Numbered from the stretch's first letter, positions 16,538 to 24,995 are shown. The stretch: DNA of 49,999 nucleotides from Terriglobia bacterium (GCA_032252755.1 JAVUPY010000002.1:1-49999); one strand, 5' to 3'. Program-made: numbers and translations. Notes: generated by a model from the letters alone, not told the origin.

Positions 16538-18373
16538 ATGGCCTCCACGGACATAGCGGTCCATGAAGGGACCGCTGGTCAGACCCCTGAAAGGGTCATC
16601 AACGACTTTTCTATCCAGGTAGCAACGGTTAACGGCTCAGGCTCGCAGTCGGCCAATACCGTCCTTCTCCGAACCATCTTCCAGATGGGTGTCCCCGTCT
16701 CCGGCAAAAACATGTTCCCATCGAACATCGCCGGATTGCCGACCTGGTACACCATTCGCGCCAGCAAGCACGGCTTCATCGCGCGCAAGAAGGAAATCGA
16801 CCTCCTCATCGCCATGAACCCGGAGACCGCGAAAGAAGACGTCATGTCACTCGCGCCCGGCGCCGCCGTCCTGTATGACGAGCCCCTGAACCTGCGCGAA
16901 CTACGCTCCGACCTCACGTTCTACTCCGTGCCTTACGACAAACTCGTCGGCACTGTCTGCCCGGAAGCCAAGCTGCGCAAGCTGGTCAAGAACATGATCT
17001 ATGTCGGCGTCGTCGCGCAGTTACTCTCGCTCGACATGGCCGAGGTTGAAAAGGCTCTGCGCAAGCAGTTTGCGACCAAGAAGAAAGCCGCCGACCTGAA
17101 CTTCAATGCCGCGAAGGCCGGCTTTGACTACGCCGTGGCCACGCTCGAGAAGAAGGATCCATTCGTCGTCGAGTGCATGAACGAGAACGTCGGCAAGATC
17201 ATCATCGACGGCAACTCCGCCTCGGCCATCGGAAGTATGTTCGCCGGAGTCACCGTCGTCACCTGGTACCCGATCACGCCGTCATCGTCGCTCGTCGAAA
17301 GCCTGATCGAGTACATGAAAGAGCATCGTGTCGGCCCCGACGGCAAGGCGACCTTTGCGATCGTTCAGGGTGAAGACGAGTTGGCATCGATCGGTATGGC
17401 GATTGGTGCCGGTTGGGCCGGAGCCCGCAGTATGACCGCCACCGCCGGCCCGGGCATCTCGCTGATGTCGGAATTTGCCGGCCTCGGTTACTACGTCGAA
17501 ATCCCCGCCGTCATCTGGGACGTGCAGCGCGTCGGGCCCTCAACGGGCCTGCCCACGCGCACCTCGCAGGGCGACATCCTCAGCGTCGCCTTTCTTTCAC
17601 ACGGAGACACCAAGCACCCGATGCTCATTCCATGCTCACCCCTCGAGTGCTTCACCATGGCCCAGGAGGCTTTCGATCTTGCCGAGCTTCTGCAAACACC
17701 GGTGTTCATCATGAGCGACCTGGATCTCGGAATGAACAACTGGATGAGCGATCCGTTCCCATATCCCGAGAAGCCGATCAACCGAGGAAAGGTTCTTTCG
17801 AAGGAGGACCTCGATCGCCTCGGCGGCTTCGCGCGGTACAAAGATGTGGACGGCGACGGCATCGGGTATCGCACGTTACCGGGTACCGATCATCCGGCCG
17901 CCGCGTGGTTCGCGCGTGGCTCCGGACACAACGAGAAGGCGCAGTACAGCGAGCGTCCCGACGACTACGTTAACAACGTCGATCGTCTGAACCGCAAGTT
18001 TGAGCACGCCCGCTCCATCGTTCCCAAGCCCGAGTTGATTGGCAACGGATCGAAAGTCGGCGTCATCGCTTACGGTACAAGCCACTGGGCTATGGTCGAA
18101 ACCGTCCATCAACTTGAAAACGAGAAGGACATCCGCATCGACTACCTGCGCATTAGGGCCTATCCGTTCACGAAGGAAGTTCACGAATTTATCGAGCAAC
18201 ACGATCGCATTTACGTCGTGGACCAGAACCGCGACGGCCAGATGTTCACGCTGCTCACGCTGGACCTGCCGAACAAAGAAGCCGCGAAGCTGCGCAGCGT
18301 GCGTCACTACAACGGACTACCTATTGACGCCCGCTCGATTACCGACGACATCACGCGGCAGGAGGGAAAGTAA
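16538..18373 (+). CDS. korA: 2-oxoacid:ferredoxin oxidoreductase subunit alpha (gamma-alpha fusion)
   Basis: With the next gene it forms the two-subunit enzyme that oxidatively decarboxylates 2-oxoglutarate, or a related 2-oxoacid, to acyl-CoA and reduces ferredoxin. The 611-aa protein begins with the gamma domain (NDFSIQVATVNGSGSQSANT and FPSNIAGLPTWYTIRASKHG). The alpha domain follows, with VTWYPITPSSSLVESLIEYM, QGEDELASIGMAIGAGWAGA and TATAGPGISLMSE. A C-terminal transketolase-like domain has VGVIAYGTSHWAM. Gamma-alpha fusion is the common KorA arrangement. The ATG at this position is preferred because an AAGGA lies about ten bases upstream and the earlier in-frame start reads through the promoter. 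It overlaps korB by one base, so the two are translationally coupled. Confidence 0.93.
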   Translation: MASTDIAVHEGTAGQTPERVINDFSIQVATVNGSGSQSANTVLLRTIFQMGVPVSGKNMFPSNIAGLPTWYTIRASKHGFIARKKEIDLLIAMNPETAKEDVMSLAPGAAVLYDEPLNLRELRSDLTFYSVPYDKLVGTVCPEAKLRKLVKNMIYVGVVAQLLSLDMAEVEKALRKQFATKKKAADLNFNAAKAGFDYAVATLEKKDPFVVECMNENVGKIIIDGNSASAIGSMFAGVTVVTWYPITPSSSLVESLIEYMKEHRVGPDGKATFAIVQGEDELASIGMAIGAGWAGARSMTATAGPGISLMSEFAGLGYYVEIPAVIWDVQRVGPSTGLPTRTSQGDILSVAFLSHGDTKHPMLIPCSPLECFTMAQEAFDLAELLQTPVFIMSDLDLGMNNWMSDPFPYPEKPINRGKVLSKEDLDRLGGFARYKDVDGDGIGYRTLPGTDHPAAAWFARGSGHNEKAQYSERPDDYVNNVDRLNRKFEHARSIVPKPELIGNGSKVGVIAYGTSHWAMVETVHQLENEKDIRIDYLRIRAYPFTKEVHEFIEQHDRIYVVDQNRDGQMFTLLTLDLPNKEAAKLRSVRHYNGLPIDARSITDDITRQEGK

Positions 18374-19416
18374 TGGCGACCACGACTTCTACACCGGCCC
18401 CCAAGACCAATCGCATCGGGCTCACCGTTCTCGACTACCGCGGGGGCAAAACCACTCTATGTGCCGGATGCGGCCACAATGCCATCTCCGAGCGCATTAT
18501 CGACGCCTTCTACGAAATGGGCATCAAGCCCGAGCGCGTCGCCAAGGTCTCCGGCATCGGCTGCTCTTCAAAGAGCCCGGCCTACTTCATGAGCCGTTCA
18601 GCCAGTTTTAATTCCGTCCATGGACGCATGCCATCGGTGGCGACTGGCGCGGTTCTGGCCAACCGCAAACTCGTCGCCCTCGGCGTCACCGGCGACGGCG
18701 ATACCGCCTCGATCGGCATCGGCCAGTTCATTCACCTCATGCGCCGCAATATGCCCATGATCTACATCATCGAGGACAACGGCGTGTATGGCCTGACCAA
18801 GGGTCAATTTTCGGCGACGGCCGATGTCGGCTCTAAGTTGAAGACGGGCGTCATCAACGAACTGCCGCCCATCGACACTTGCGCGATGGCTATCGAACTC
18901 GGCGCAACTCTCGTCGCCCGTTCGTTCTCCGGCGACAAGCGTCAGCTCCACGCCATGCTGAAAGCGGCGATCGCGCACAGCGGAACCGTGCTCATTGATG
19001 TCGTTTCTCCTTGCGTCACATTCAATGATCACGAGGGCTCCACCAAGTCCTACAAATACATGAAGGATCACGAGGAGCCGCTACACGACATTAACTTCGT
19101 GCCGGCATTCGAAGATATCGCCATCGACTACGATCCGGGTACGAGCATCAGCGTTACGATGCACGACGGCTCGCAGCTTCGCCTGCGCAAGCTCGAAGAA
19201 GACTATGACCCCACAAGTAAGCTGAATGCGATCAAGCGCCTCGCCGAAGCAAAAGAGAACAATGAAGTTCTAACCGGCGTTTTCTACGTCAATCCGAAGG
19301 CGCCAACGTTCCTCGAGATGATCGATATGACCGAGGATGCGCTCGCAACTTTGCCCCAGGACCGTGTTCGTCCCTCGCGCGAGGCTCTCGAACAAATCAT
19401 GGAAGAACTGCGGTAA
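18373..19416 (+). CDS. korB: 2-oxoacid:ferredoxin oxidoreductase subunit beta
   Basis: Thiamine-diphosphate and Fe-S subunit of the enzyme encoded with korA. The 347-aa protein has cysteines 30 and 33 (LCAGCGHN), 64 (GIGCSSK) and 213 (SPCVTF), the usual four ligands of one [4Fe-4S] cluster. The ThDP-binding signature runs from GDGD (107-110) to EDNGVYGLTKGQ (from 134). A C-terminal extension after about residue 225 is normal for the KorB group. It starts on the last base of the korA stop codon (TAATG). The operon ends in a strong hairpin followed by a T run. Confidence 0.95.
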   Translation: MATTTSTPAPKTNRIGLTVLDYRGGKTTLCAGCGHNAISERIIDAFYEMGIKPERVAKVSGIGCSSKSPAYFMSRSASFNSVHGRMPSVATGAVLANRKLVALGVTGDGDTASIGIGQFIHLMRRNMPMIYIIEDNGVYGLTKGQFSATADVGSKLKTGVINELPPIDTCAMAIELGATLVARSFSGDKRQLHAMLKAAIAHSGTVLIDVVSPCVTFNDHEGSTKSYKYMKDHEEPLHDINFVPAFEDIAIDYDPGTSISVTMHDGSQLRLRKLEEDYDPTSKLNAIKRLAEAKENNEVLTGVFYVNPKAPTFLEMIDMTEDALATLPQDRVRPSREALEQIMEELR

Positions 19417-19427
19417 AACCGTCGCTG

Positions 19428-19487
19428 GTGATTGGTAGCTGGTGGTTGGTTTTTTCCACCAGCAACCAGCCACCAATCACGGTTTTT
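19428..19487 (+). terminator. korAB terminator made of the GCTGG-type repeat
   Basis: The arm at 19428-19443 pairs with 19465-19480 at 15 of 16 positions, and TTTTT follows at 19483-19487. The hairpin sequence is the intact relative of the repeat interrupted after accA, which suggests the repeat family serves as terminators. Confidence 0.75.
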
Positions 19488-19488
19488 C

Positions 19489-19860
19489 TCATGCCGCTAA
19501 ATCATCGTCCTTCTTTTCGTTCTGATTCTCTTTCTGGCGCTCTCCCGGGTCCTGATCAACCTCTTCCTCATCTTTTTCGACGTTTGAGTTTGTATCCCGT
19601 TCCAATTCGTTTCCCTCCTGCCTCTCTCCCGTGAACTCGGGTGTCTGCCCACGATTGTTCATTCCGCTGTCGTTCGCCTTGTTGAACGGGTCCTCGAATC
19701 TGTGGTCGAGTTGCGCTCGCAGCGGAGCCACGTTGGTCTTCTGCTCAGGCCTGTCCTGTTCCACCGCGCCCGTGTTTCTGAATGCGCTTTCCCGATTCGC
19801 TTCGTTCATGTTCTCAGGGATGGCTCCGGCATTCAGGCTGTTGCCATCCCAGAACGACAA
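19489..19860 (-). CDS. Hydrophilic disordered protein, possibly frameshifted at its start
   Basis: No family is recognised. The track-length product is 123 aa and begins at a TTG, SFWDGNSLNAG. It is extremely rich in Glu, Asp, Asn, Gln and Lys (TGERQEGNELERDTNSN), with no hydrophobic segment, so it is probably intrinsically disordered. The same frame stays open upstream and reads KKWDRFGQLSGTKVEFRPSS, which looks coding. An ATG at 19938-19940 would lead into it if the six-T run at 19930-19935 (A run on this strand) had one more base, giving a 150-aa protein starting MRKKWDRFGQ. Either the true start is lost or there is a homopolymer error or slippage site. Confidence 0.55.
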   Translation of the reverse strand: MSFWDGNSLNAGAIPENMNEANRESAFRNTGAVEQDRPEQKTNVAPLRAQLDHRFEDPFNKANDSGMNNRGQTPEFTGERQEGNELERDTNSNVEKDEEEVDQDPGERQKENQNEKKDDDLAA

Positions 19861-20004
19861 CCCGACACTTTTCGGGGACGATGGGCGGAATTCAACCTTA
19901 GTGCCAGAAAGTTGTCCGAAGCGATCCCATTTTTTCGCATCGTACTATGAGCAACAGCATGTCCCCTCCCTGAGGGACGATCCAACCAACAAGGAAGGGA
20001 TTCC

Positions 20005-20340
20005 ATGAAGAAAGCTACTCTGTTCCTCGCGACCGCTCTGCTCTGCAGCCCGGCGCTCTTTGCGCAGATGTCGAGCACACCCGCTCAGTCCACAACAACG
20101 CAGTCGACCACAACCTCGACAACGAAAACTACAAAAACGAAGTTGACGGCTGACCAGAAGGCGGAACTCAAGTCGCTCCACCAGAAGGTCAAGACCGAAT
20201 GCAAGGCTGGTAAGACCAGCGAGGCCTGCAAGCAGGCCAAGGCTGACCTCAAGTCGAAGCAGGAAGAGTATGGCCTTACCGCCCATCATTCGATGAAGCA
20301 CAAGAAGGGTGCTGCTGCGAGCACCACAAACCCCTCGTAA
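20005..20340 (+). CDS. Small secreted Lys/Thr-rich protein
   Basis: The 111-aa protein has a clear signal peptide (MKKATLFLATALLCSPALFAQ). A Ser/Thr-rich linker of STTT words follows, then a lysine-rich helical domain with two cysteines (VKTECKAGKTSEACKQAKAD) that could form a disulphide. The C-terminus is HHSMKHKKGAAAS. AAGGAAGGG lies about six bases before the ATG. No named family is recognised; it is probably periplasmic. Similar short helical exported proteins are frequent in this genome segment. Confidence 0.75.
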   Translation: MKKATLFLATALLCSPALFAQMSSTPAQSTTTQSTTTSTTKTTKTKLTADQKAELKSLHQKVKTECKAGKTSEACKQAKADLKSKQEEYGLTAHHSMKHKKGAAASTTNPS

Positions 20341-20364
20341 GACGAATCAAATCATCGCGCCTGC

Positions 20365-20399
20365 GGGCCATCGTGCCATTTCTCATGGCTCGACGGCCC
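20365..20399. repeat. Intergenic hairpin, ATGGCTCGA words
   Basis: GGGCCATCGTGCCAT and ATGGCTCGACGGCCC pair at 13 of 15 positions around a five-base loop. Further copies of the word (CCCGATCGCCCGATGGCTCGA) follow to about 20419. It sits 25 bases after the stop of the small secreted gene and probably acts as its terminator. Confidence 0.6.
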
Positions 20400-20479
20400 G
20401 ATCGCCCGATGGCTCGATTTCCCTCCCGGTATTACCTCGGATACTTCTCTCGAAGCCTGATCGCTCGTAGACTCTTCCC

Positions 20480-20836
20480 ATGTCGACTCCCGGCGGACTC
20501 TTCCGTCCGTACCAAAAGCTGGTGAAGATTCGCCTCCTCGATCGCGAGTGTGAGGTCCCCGAGAACAACATGGTTCTCCGGGCGCTCCAATACCTCGCCA
20601 CGGAAGGTATCGCCTATGGCCGCTTCTGCTGGAATGAAGAGTGTCAGTACTGCCGCATCGTCTACGACACGGGGGAAGGCTCCCCTCGCCACACCGCACT
20701 GGCCTGCAAAATGATGGTCAAAGAGGGAATCCGTATTCGCGAGATCAGCACAGAACTGAAGTACTGCCTGAGAGACTTAAAGCTGCAGTGCGGGCCGGAA
20801 CAGTTGGTGAAGCAGATCACAAGAAATGACGAATGA
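20480..20836 (+). CDS. [2Fe-2S] ferredoxin-like protein
   Basis: The 118-aa soluble protein resembles the N-terminal plant-type ferredoxin domain of NADH dehydrogenase or formate dehydrogenase accessory subunits. Cysteines 50, 55, 58 and 76 give the spacing C-x4-C-x2-C-x17-C, expected for a [2Fe-2S] cluster. The N-terminal part (FRPYQKLVKIRLLDRECEVPENNMVLRALQYL) matches the beta-grasp strand and helix. It would carry electrons; the partner enzyme is not encoded next to it. It stands alone, between intergenic repeats. I cannot give a gene name. Confidence 0.8.
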   Translation: MSTPGGLFRPYQKLVKIRLLDRECEVPENNMVLRALQYLATEGIAYGRFCWNEECQYCRIVYDTGEGSPRHTALACKMMVKEGIRIREISTELKYCLRDLKLQCGPEQLVKQITRNDE

Positions 20837-20964
20837 CGAATTTCGAAACGAGGAATGGGTAGATCGAAAAGGAAGGGAGTGTAAGAGCTGGTGTAGTTGG
20901 CAGGTCAATCGTAGATTGTCAAGCGACTTTCTCATTCGTAATTCTGTCGGTCCGACATTCGTCA
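20837..20964. repeat. Intergenic repeat, CATTCGTCATT/AATGACGAAT words
   Basis: The end of the ferredoxin-like gene carries AATGACGAATGACGAATT (from 20823), and the other side of the spacer has CATTCGTAATTCTG and GACATTCGTCATTA (20933-20966). These are inverted relative to each other. Between them is a GTCAATCGTAGATTGTC segment. The same words occur near 9000-9043 and 9870-9913. The spacer is a long imperfect hairpin between convergent genes. No gene is seen. Confidence 0.55.
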
Positions 20965-21846
20965 TTACTCCCCAGACCTTCTCCTTGCCGGCGAGGGCTT
21001 TGACGACTTCGGTGCAACTCCCAGCTTACGAAGCCGCTCTTTCGCCTGCGTAGCTTCTACTGAACGGGGATAGCGCTGGATGAGCGAGTTCAATTCCTGG
21101 ATACCGGCGTTCTGCTGCCCCAGTTCGATCAGTGCATAGCCTTTCTTCAACTGCGCCGCCGCTGCCTTGTTTCCGCCCGGATATTGTTCCAGCACCTTGT
21201 CATAGTCCTTCACCGCCTGCTGGAAGTTCCCCTGGCGGTATTCGACGTCCGCGATGTAGTACTGCGCGTTCCCGGCAAGATCGGTGTTCGGGTAGTACTT
21301 GATGTAGTCTACGAACTGCTGCGAAGCCAAATCGTACCGCCCCGCGTTGTAGTCGCTTAGTGCGTTGTTGTAGAGAACGTCCGCCGGAGGCGCCTGCTGC
21401 TGTGGCTGGGCCTGCGCCTGCCCGCCGGGAGCGCCCGTTTGCTGCTGAGCATTCAAGTTCTGCTGCGCCGACTGGATATCGTTCAGCTGCTTCGACAAGT
21501 TATTCAGCCGTGCCTTCAGTTCGTCCACGGAGTCGTGCAGCGACTGGATCTGCCCGGAGACATCGTCGACCTTCGTCTGCGTCTGCTGTTGTGACGCCGC
21601 GATGTTCTTCTGCAGCGTATCGAGCGTCGACGCCAGCTTGTTCACCGTGTCCGAACTCTGCTCGATCAGGTTCTTCATCACGCCCATGCGCTCGTCGTTC
21701 GAGCGCTGCAGGTTCTGCATCTGATCCGTCAGCATCTGCATCTGGGTCTGCAGTTGGACAATTTCTTTCTTCTGTGCCAAGGCGGCAGCAGGGAACACCA
21801 TTACCGCGGCTAGTGCCAGCGCAACCACACTTGCTTTACGAGTCAT
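20965..21846 (-). CDS. cpoB: Tol-Pal system TPR protein CpoB/YbgF
   Basis: Periplasmic coordinator of the Tol-Pal machine with peptidoglycan synthesis. The 293-aa protein has a signal peptide (MTRKASVVALALAAVMVFPA, cleavage near ALAQ). A long Gln-rich coiled coil follows (about residues 28-130, for example QTQMQMLTDQMQNLQ). Then come a Gln/Pro/Ala linker and C-terminal TPR units (DVLYNNALSDYNAGRYDLAS and QYYIADVEYRQGNFQQAVKD). This is the full CpoB layout. The ATG after MRRRPEVFEI... is chosen because it begins the signal peptide. It is last in the leftward tol-pal cluster. Confidence 0.92.
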   Translation of the reverse strand: MTRKASVVALALAAVMVFPAAALAQKKEIVQLQTQMQMLTDQMQNLQRSNDERMGVMKNLIEQSSDTVNKLASTLDTLQKNIAASQQQTQTKVDDVSGQIQSLHDSVDELKARLNNLSKQLNDIQSAQQNLNAQQQTGAPGGQAQAQPQQQAPPADVLYNNALSDYNAGRYDLASQQFVDYIKYYPNTDLAGNAQYYIADVEYRQGNFQQAVKDYDKVLEQYPGGNKAAAAQLKKGYALIELGQQNAGIQELNSLIQRYPRSVEATQAKERLRKLGVAPKSSKPSPARRRSGE

Positions 21847-21967
21847 TGTCCCATCCCGTCTTCTCTTGATCTCAAAAACTTCGGGGCGCCGCCTCACTCA
21901 GACATTCTTCGGTCTTTGTTTCGGTCCGCCTTCGGCGAGCGCCCCTTATATTAGACGCAAATTCAGC

Positions 21968-22687
21968 CTATTCGGTCATAACGAAATGTGCCCGGCGGTT
22001 CTGCTGCCAACACTGGTCGTTGTGCTCAGTGCAGAACGGCTTTTCCTTGCCGTAGCTAATCGTCCTGATGCGATCCGCTGGAACGCCCGCCTGAACCAGT
22101 GCCGACTTCGCTGCATTCGCCCGATTGTCGCCCAGCGCCAGGTTGTATTCCGTCGATCCGCGCTCGTCGCAATGTCCCTCGATCGTAAACTTGATGTTGG
22201 GATGCGACTTCAGGAACTCTGCGTCCTGCTGAATCACGGCCTGATCGCCCGGACGGACATCGTACTTGTCGTAATCGAAGAAGATGTCCTTCACGTTCTT
22301 TGCGAATGCCTCGGCGTCAGTTTCTGTCGGCGGCGGTGGCGGTGGTGGTGGCGGCTGCGTTACGGTAACACGCGCCGTTGCATCTTGGGTTCCGCCGGGG
22401 CCCTTTGCGGTCAAGCGATAGGTAGTCGAGTCGGTCGGCGTGACCTGTGTCGAACCGTTCACATCTACTTTTCCGGTACCTTCCAACTCGACATCGGTCG
22501 CATTGGTCGTCTGCCAGGTCAAGGTGGCCGACTGGCCCTTCTCAATCGTTGTCGGATTCGCGGTCAGCGAAGCCGTGGGTGCTGGCGGCGGCGGCGGTGG
22601 TGGCGGCGGTGCCGGCTGCACTTTCTTCTTGCAGGCTCCCAGTACCAGCAGCCCACACAAGGCCAGTACGAGGACAACCCACTTCAT
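21968..22687 (-). CDS. pal: Peptidoglycan-associated lipoprotein Pal
   Basis: Outer-membrane lipoprotein that grips peptidoglycan through an OmpA-type domain. The 239-aa precursor begins MKWVVLVLALCGLLVLGAC; the lipobox LGAC places the lipid on that Cys. After KKK there is a nine-proline run, then an Ig-like beta domain (PTASLTANPTTIEKGQSATL to ARVTV), a second nine-proline run, and the OmpA-like domain (DIFFDYDKYDVRP and IEGHCDERGSTEYNLALGDN, with the diaminopimelate-binding Asp and Arg). The Ig-like insert is extra compared with the enterobacterial form. A GTG five codons upstream (22700-22702) is an alternative start. It lies between tolB and cpoB. Confidence 0.94.
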   Translation of the reverse strand: MKWVVLVLALCGLLVLGACKKKVQPAPPPPPPPPPAPTASLTANPTTIEKGQSATLTWQTTNATDVELEGTGKVDVNGSTQVTPTDSTTYRLTAKGPGGTQDATARVTVTQPPPPPPPPPTETDAEAFAKNVKDIFFDYDKYDVRPGDQAVIQQDAEFLKSHPNIKFTIEGHCDERGSTEYNLALGDNRANAAKSALVQAGVPADRIRTISYGKEKPFCTEHNDQCWQQNRRAHFVMTE

Positions 22688-22806
22688 TCTCTTTTCGATC
22701 ACCTCATCCTCCAATGCGAGTTTCCTCGCCAGTAATGCTCTGCTGGGTGCGGCAGATTCCCGGTGCCGCACAGTTTCTAAACGCATCGGCTAGCCTGATG
22801 CCAGTA

Positions 22807-24132
22807 TTACTTTGAAGCCCAGTTTGGTTGCGTGTTCGAACCCGTAGTCGTTAACTGCTTCTGCTGCGAACCATCTGCGAGCATCGACCAAATCTCTTCA
22901 CGCCCGCTTCGGTTCGACTGGAACACAACATGGCGACCGTCGGGCGCCCAAGACGGAAAATCGTTTCGGCCGCCGTCATGCGTCAGTTGCACCCACTGGT
23001 GACTAGCGACGTCCATTATATAAATGTCCTGCGCCCCTGGCGCCCCCGGACCGTAGTGACGTATCCACGAGAACAACAGGTACTGCCCGTTTGGTGACCA
23101 CGAAGGCGATACCGCGTATCCCTCGTTCGTCAGTCGCTGCAGGTTCGCGCCGTCCGCGTCCATGATGTAAATCTGCGGTAGCCCCGTCCGCCCGCTCACA
23201 AAGGCAATCTGTGCGCCCGTCTTCGGGTTGTAGACCGGTGAAACATCTGGACCCTTGTATGCCGTCAGCCGCTTCAGCCCTGTACCATCCGAATTCACCG
23301 TATAGATCTCGGGATCTCCCGTGCGCGAAGACGAAAACGCCAGCTTTGTTCCGTCTGGTGACCACGCCGGCGAAATATTTGTCCCGCCAAACCTCGGGAA
23401 TCGTACCTGGCGCTTTAAGAGCCGTGAATAAATGTCGATATTTGGTCCGCCGCCCGCAAAGCTTGAAAACGCAACTTGCGAGCCATCCGGCGAAACTCTC
23501 GGCGAAAGCGTGATCGATCCAAGCTTCGTCACCTGCGTCTGGTTCGCGCCATCGTAATCCATCTCCCAGACTTCTTTATGTCTGGTGCGCGCGCTGATGA
23601 AGAATATCTTGCTCTCGGCTATTCCCGGCACCCCACCGCCCAACCGGAAAATAATGTCGTCTGCGAACTTGTGCGCGACCGTTCGCGCTCCATTGTCCGT
23701 CGCCTGGTCGTCATATTGTTTGCCCAGCACCTGCGGGTTCTGTGGATTCTTGACGTCGTACAACCAGCCCTGCATGTTCAGTTTGTCGCCATTCACCGTC
23801 AGGTTTCCGAAGGCGACCATACCGGCATTCGGTGGAGGATTTCCCCACGCGTCGAGCTTGATATCTGCCGGCGCGCCGAACTGTCCCAGCGGAAAGAAAC
23901 TGGGCGACACCATGTCGAATATTCCCGAGTTTTCCAGGTCGTTGCGCAGGGTGTCGTCGAAGGTCTTTTGCAACTGGGCCGCCTGAGCTGCGTTGGTCGT
24001 CACCGCGAAGTCCGGCACCGCCATGCGTATCTTCTCAACGCCCTGGTTGATCCCTGTGAAGATCTGTCCTTGCTGTGCCTGCGCCGCCGTACAAACCAGC
24101 GCCAACAACGAAATCAGTAGAGCTTTCTTCAT
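22807..24132 (-). CDS. tolB: Tol-Pal system beta-propeller protein TolB
   Basis: Periplasmic protein that cycles between Pal and TolA. The 441-aa precursor has a signal peptide (MKKALLISLLALVCTAAQAQ), the N-terminal TolB domain (FTGINQGVEKIRMAVPDFAV), and a six-bladed propeller. The blades show the repeated pattern SPRVSPDGSQVAFSS, SPAWSPDGTKLAFSS, SPSWSPNGQYLLFSW and FPSWAPDGRHVVFQS. The ATG is preceded by AAAGGG; an in-frame start seven codons earlier (MGGGKGV) is not needed. Length and order within the cluster are normal. Confidence 0.95.
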   Translation of the reverse strand: MKKALLISLLALVCTAAQAQQGQIFTGINQGVEKIRMAVPDFAVTTNAAQAAQLQKTFDDTLRNDLENSGIFDMVSPSFFPLGQFGAPADIKLDAWGNPPPNAGMVAFGNLTVNGDKLNMQGWLYDVKNPQNPQVLGKQYDDQATDNGARTVAHKFADDIIFRLGGGVPGIAESKIFFISARTRHKEVWEMDYDGANQTQVTKLGSITLSPRVSPDGSQVAFSSFAGGGPNIDIYSRLLKRQVRFPRFGGTNISPAWSPDGTKLAFSSSRTGDPEIYTVNSDGTGLKRLTAYKGPDVSPVYNPKTGAQIAFVSGRTGLPQIYIMDADGANLQRLTNEGYAVSPSWSPNGQYLLFSWIRHYGPGAPGAQDIYIMDVASHQWVQLTHDGGRNDFPSWAPDGRHVVFQSNRSGREEIWSMLADGSQQKQLTTTGSNTQPNWASK

Positions 24133-24212
24133 CACGCCCTTTCCGCCTCCCAAACTACCGCCATCCCGAGCAGAGCGCGCCGAGGCGCGCCAAATCGCGG
24201 TGACCTGCAGGC

Positions 24213-24995
24213 CTACCGCTTGTAATCGAACCAGAACTCTACGTTCACCTTGCTACCGGAGTACCCGCTCGGCAAGGGCCCGAACGTGTCAATCCGCTCC
24301 AGCGCGCGCTTAGCCGAAATATCCAGCGACGGCACTCCACTCGACTGTTCGATCTGAATATTCCCCGGCACGCCCGCCCGGTTGATATCGAACGCGATAT
24401 ACACGCGGCGCGCATCCGAGACGTTCGGGTCAACCTGGTACTTCAGCCAGTTCTCCGATACCTTCCGCCGAATCGTGTCCACGTACCATCCGTAAAGACT
24501 GCCGAAATCTCCCGTCCCGCCGGAAACCGAGAATCCGCCCTTCGCGTTATTAGTGCTGAATATGCCATACGGACCGCTTACCGGTCCGCCTTCGCCGTAG
24601 GGGATTCGGTTATCGACCTCGGCAACCTCTTTGGGTTTTTCTTCCGTCGGCGTCACCGGCTTTTTCGCGGGCTTTACTTTCGTGTGTTTATCTTGAATCG
24701 GAATCGCATCGGGCTCTTGAACCTTCGGTTTCGGTTCAGATTGCGTCAGCCCCTTGTTCTCGGTCGCAAGCACATTTTTTGCGTCAGGATGCGCAGGCAA
24801 GGGAATCGAGGAAACCAGGGTAGCGCTCATCGCCTCGCCGCCGATGCCGCCGCTCCCCCAACTCTGTCTCGGGCCGCCGAAGATGTACGCGTACCCAATC
24901 AGGCTGACGAACAGCAAAGCATGCAAAAAAACAGAGAACCCCAGCGGCCTCTTCCACTGTTCCCGCTCATCGTAAATTTCCGCGTTCAACGCCAT
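24213..24995 (-). CDS. tolA: TolA/TonB-type energy transducer
   Basis: Inner-membrane protein that passes proton-motive energy from TolQR to the periplasm. The 260-aa protein has an N-terminal cytoplasmic stretch, one helix (SVFLHALLFVSLIGYAYIFG), then a Pro/Lys/Glu-rich spacer (KPKVQEPDAIPIQDKHTKVK). The C-terminal domain is TonB/TolA-like: WYVDTIRRKVSENWLKYQVD, then RVYIAFDINRAGVPGNIQIE and an RALERIDTFGPLPSGYSG segment. The domain resembles TonB C-termini, but the context (tolR upstream, tolB downstream) supports the TolA role. The spacer is much shorter than in E. coli TolA. Confidence 0.88.
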   Translation of the reverse strand: MALNAEIYDEREQWKRPLGFSVFLHALLFVSLIGYAYIFGGPRQSWGSGGIGGEAMSATLVSSIPLPAHPDAKNVLATENKGLTQSEPKPKVQEPDAIPIQDKHTKVKPAKKPVTPTEEKPKEVAEVDNRIPYGEGGPVSGPYGIFSTNNAKGGFSVSGGTGDFGSLYGWYVDTIRRKVSENWLKYQVDPNVSDARRVYIAFDINRAGVPGNIQIEQSSGVPSLDISAKRALERIDTFGPLPSGYSGSKVNVEFWFDYKR

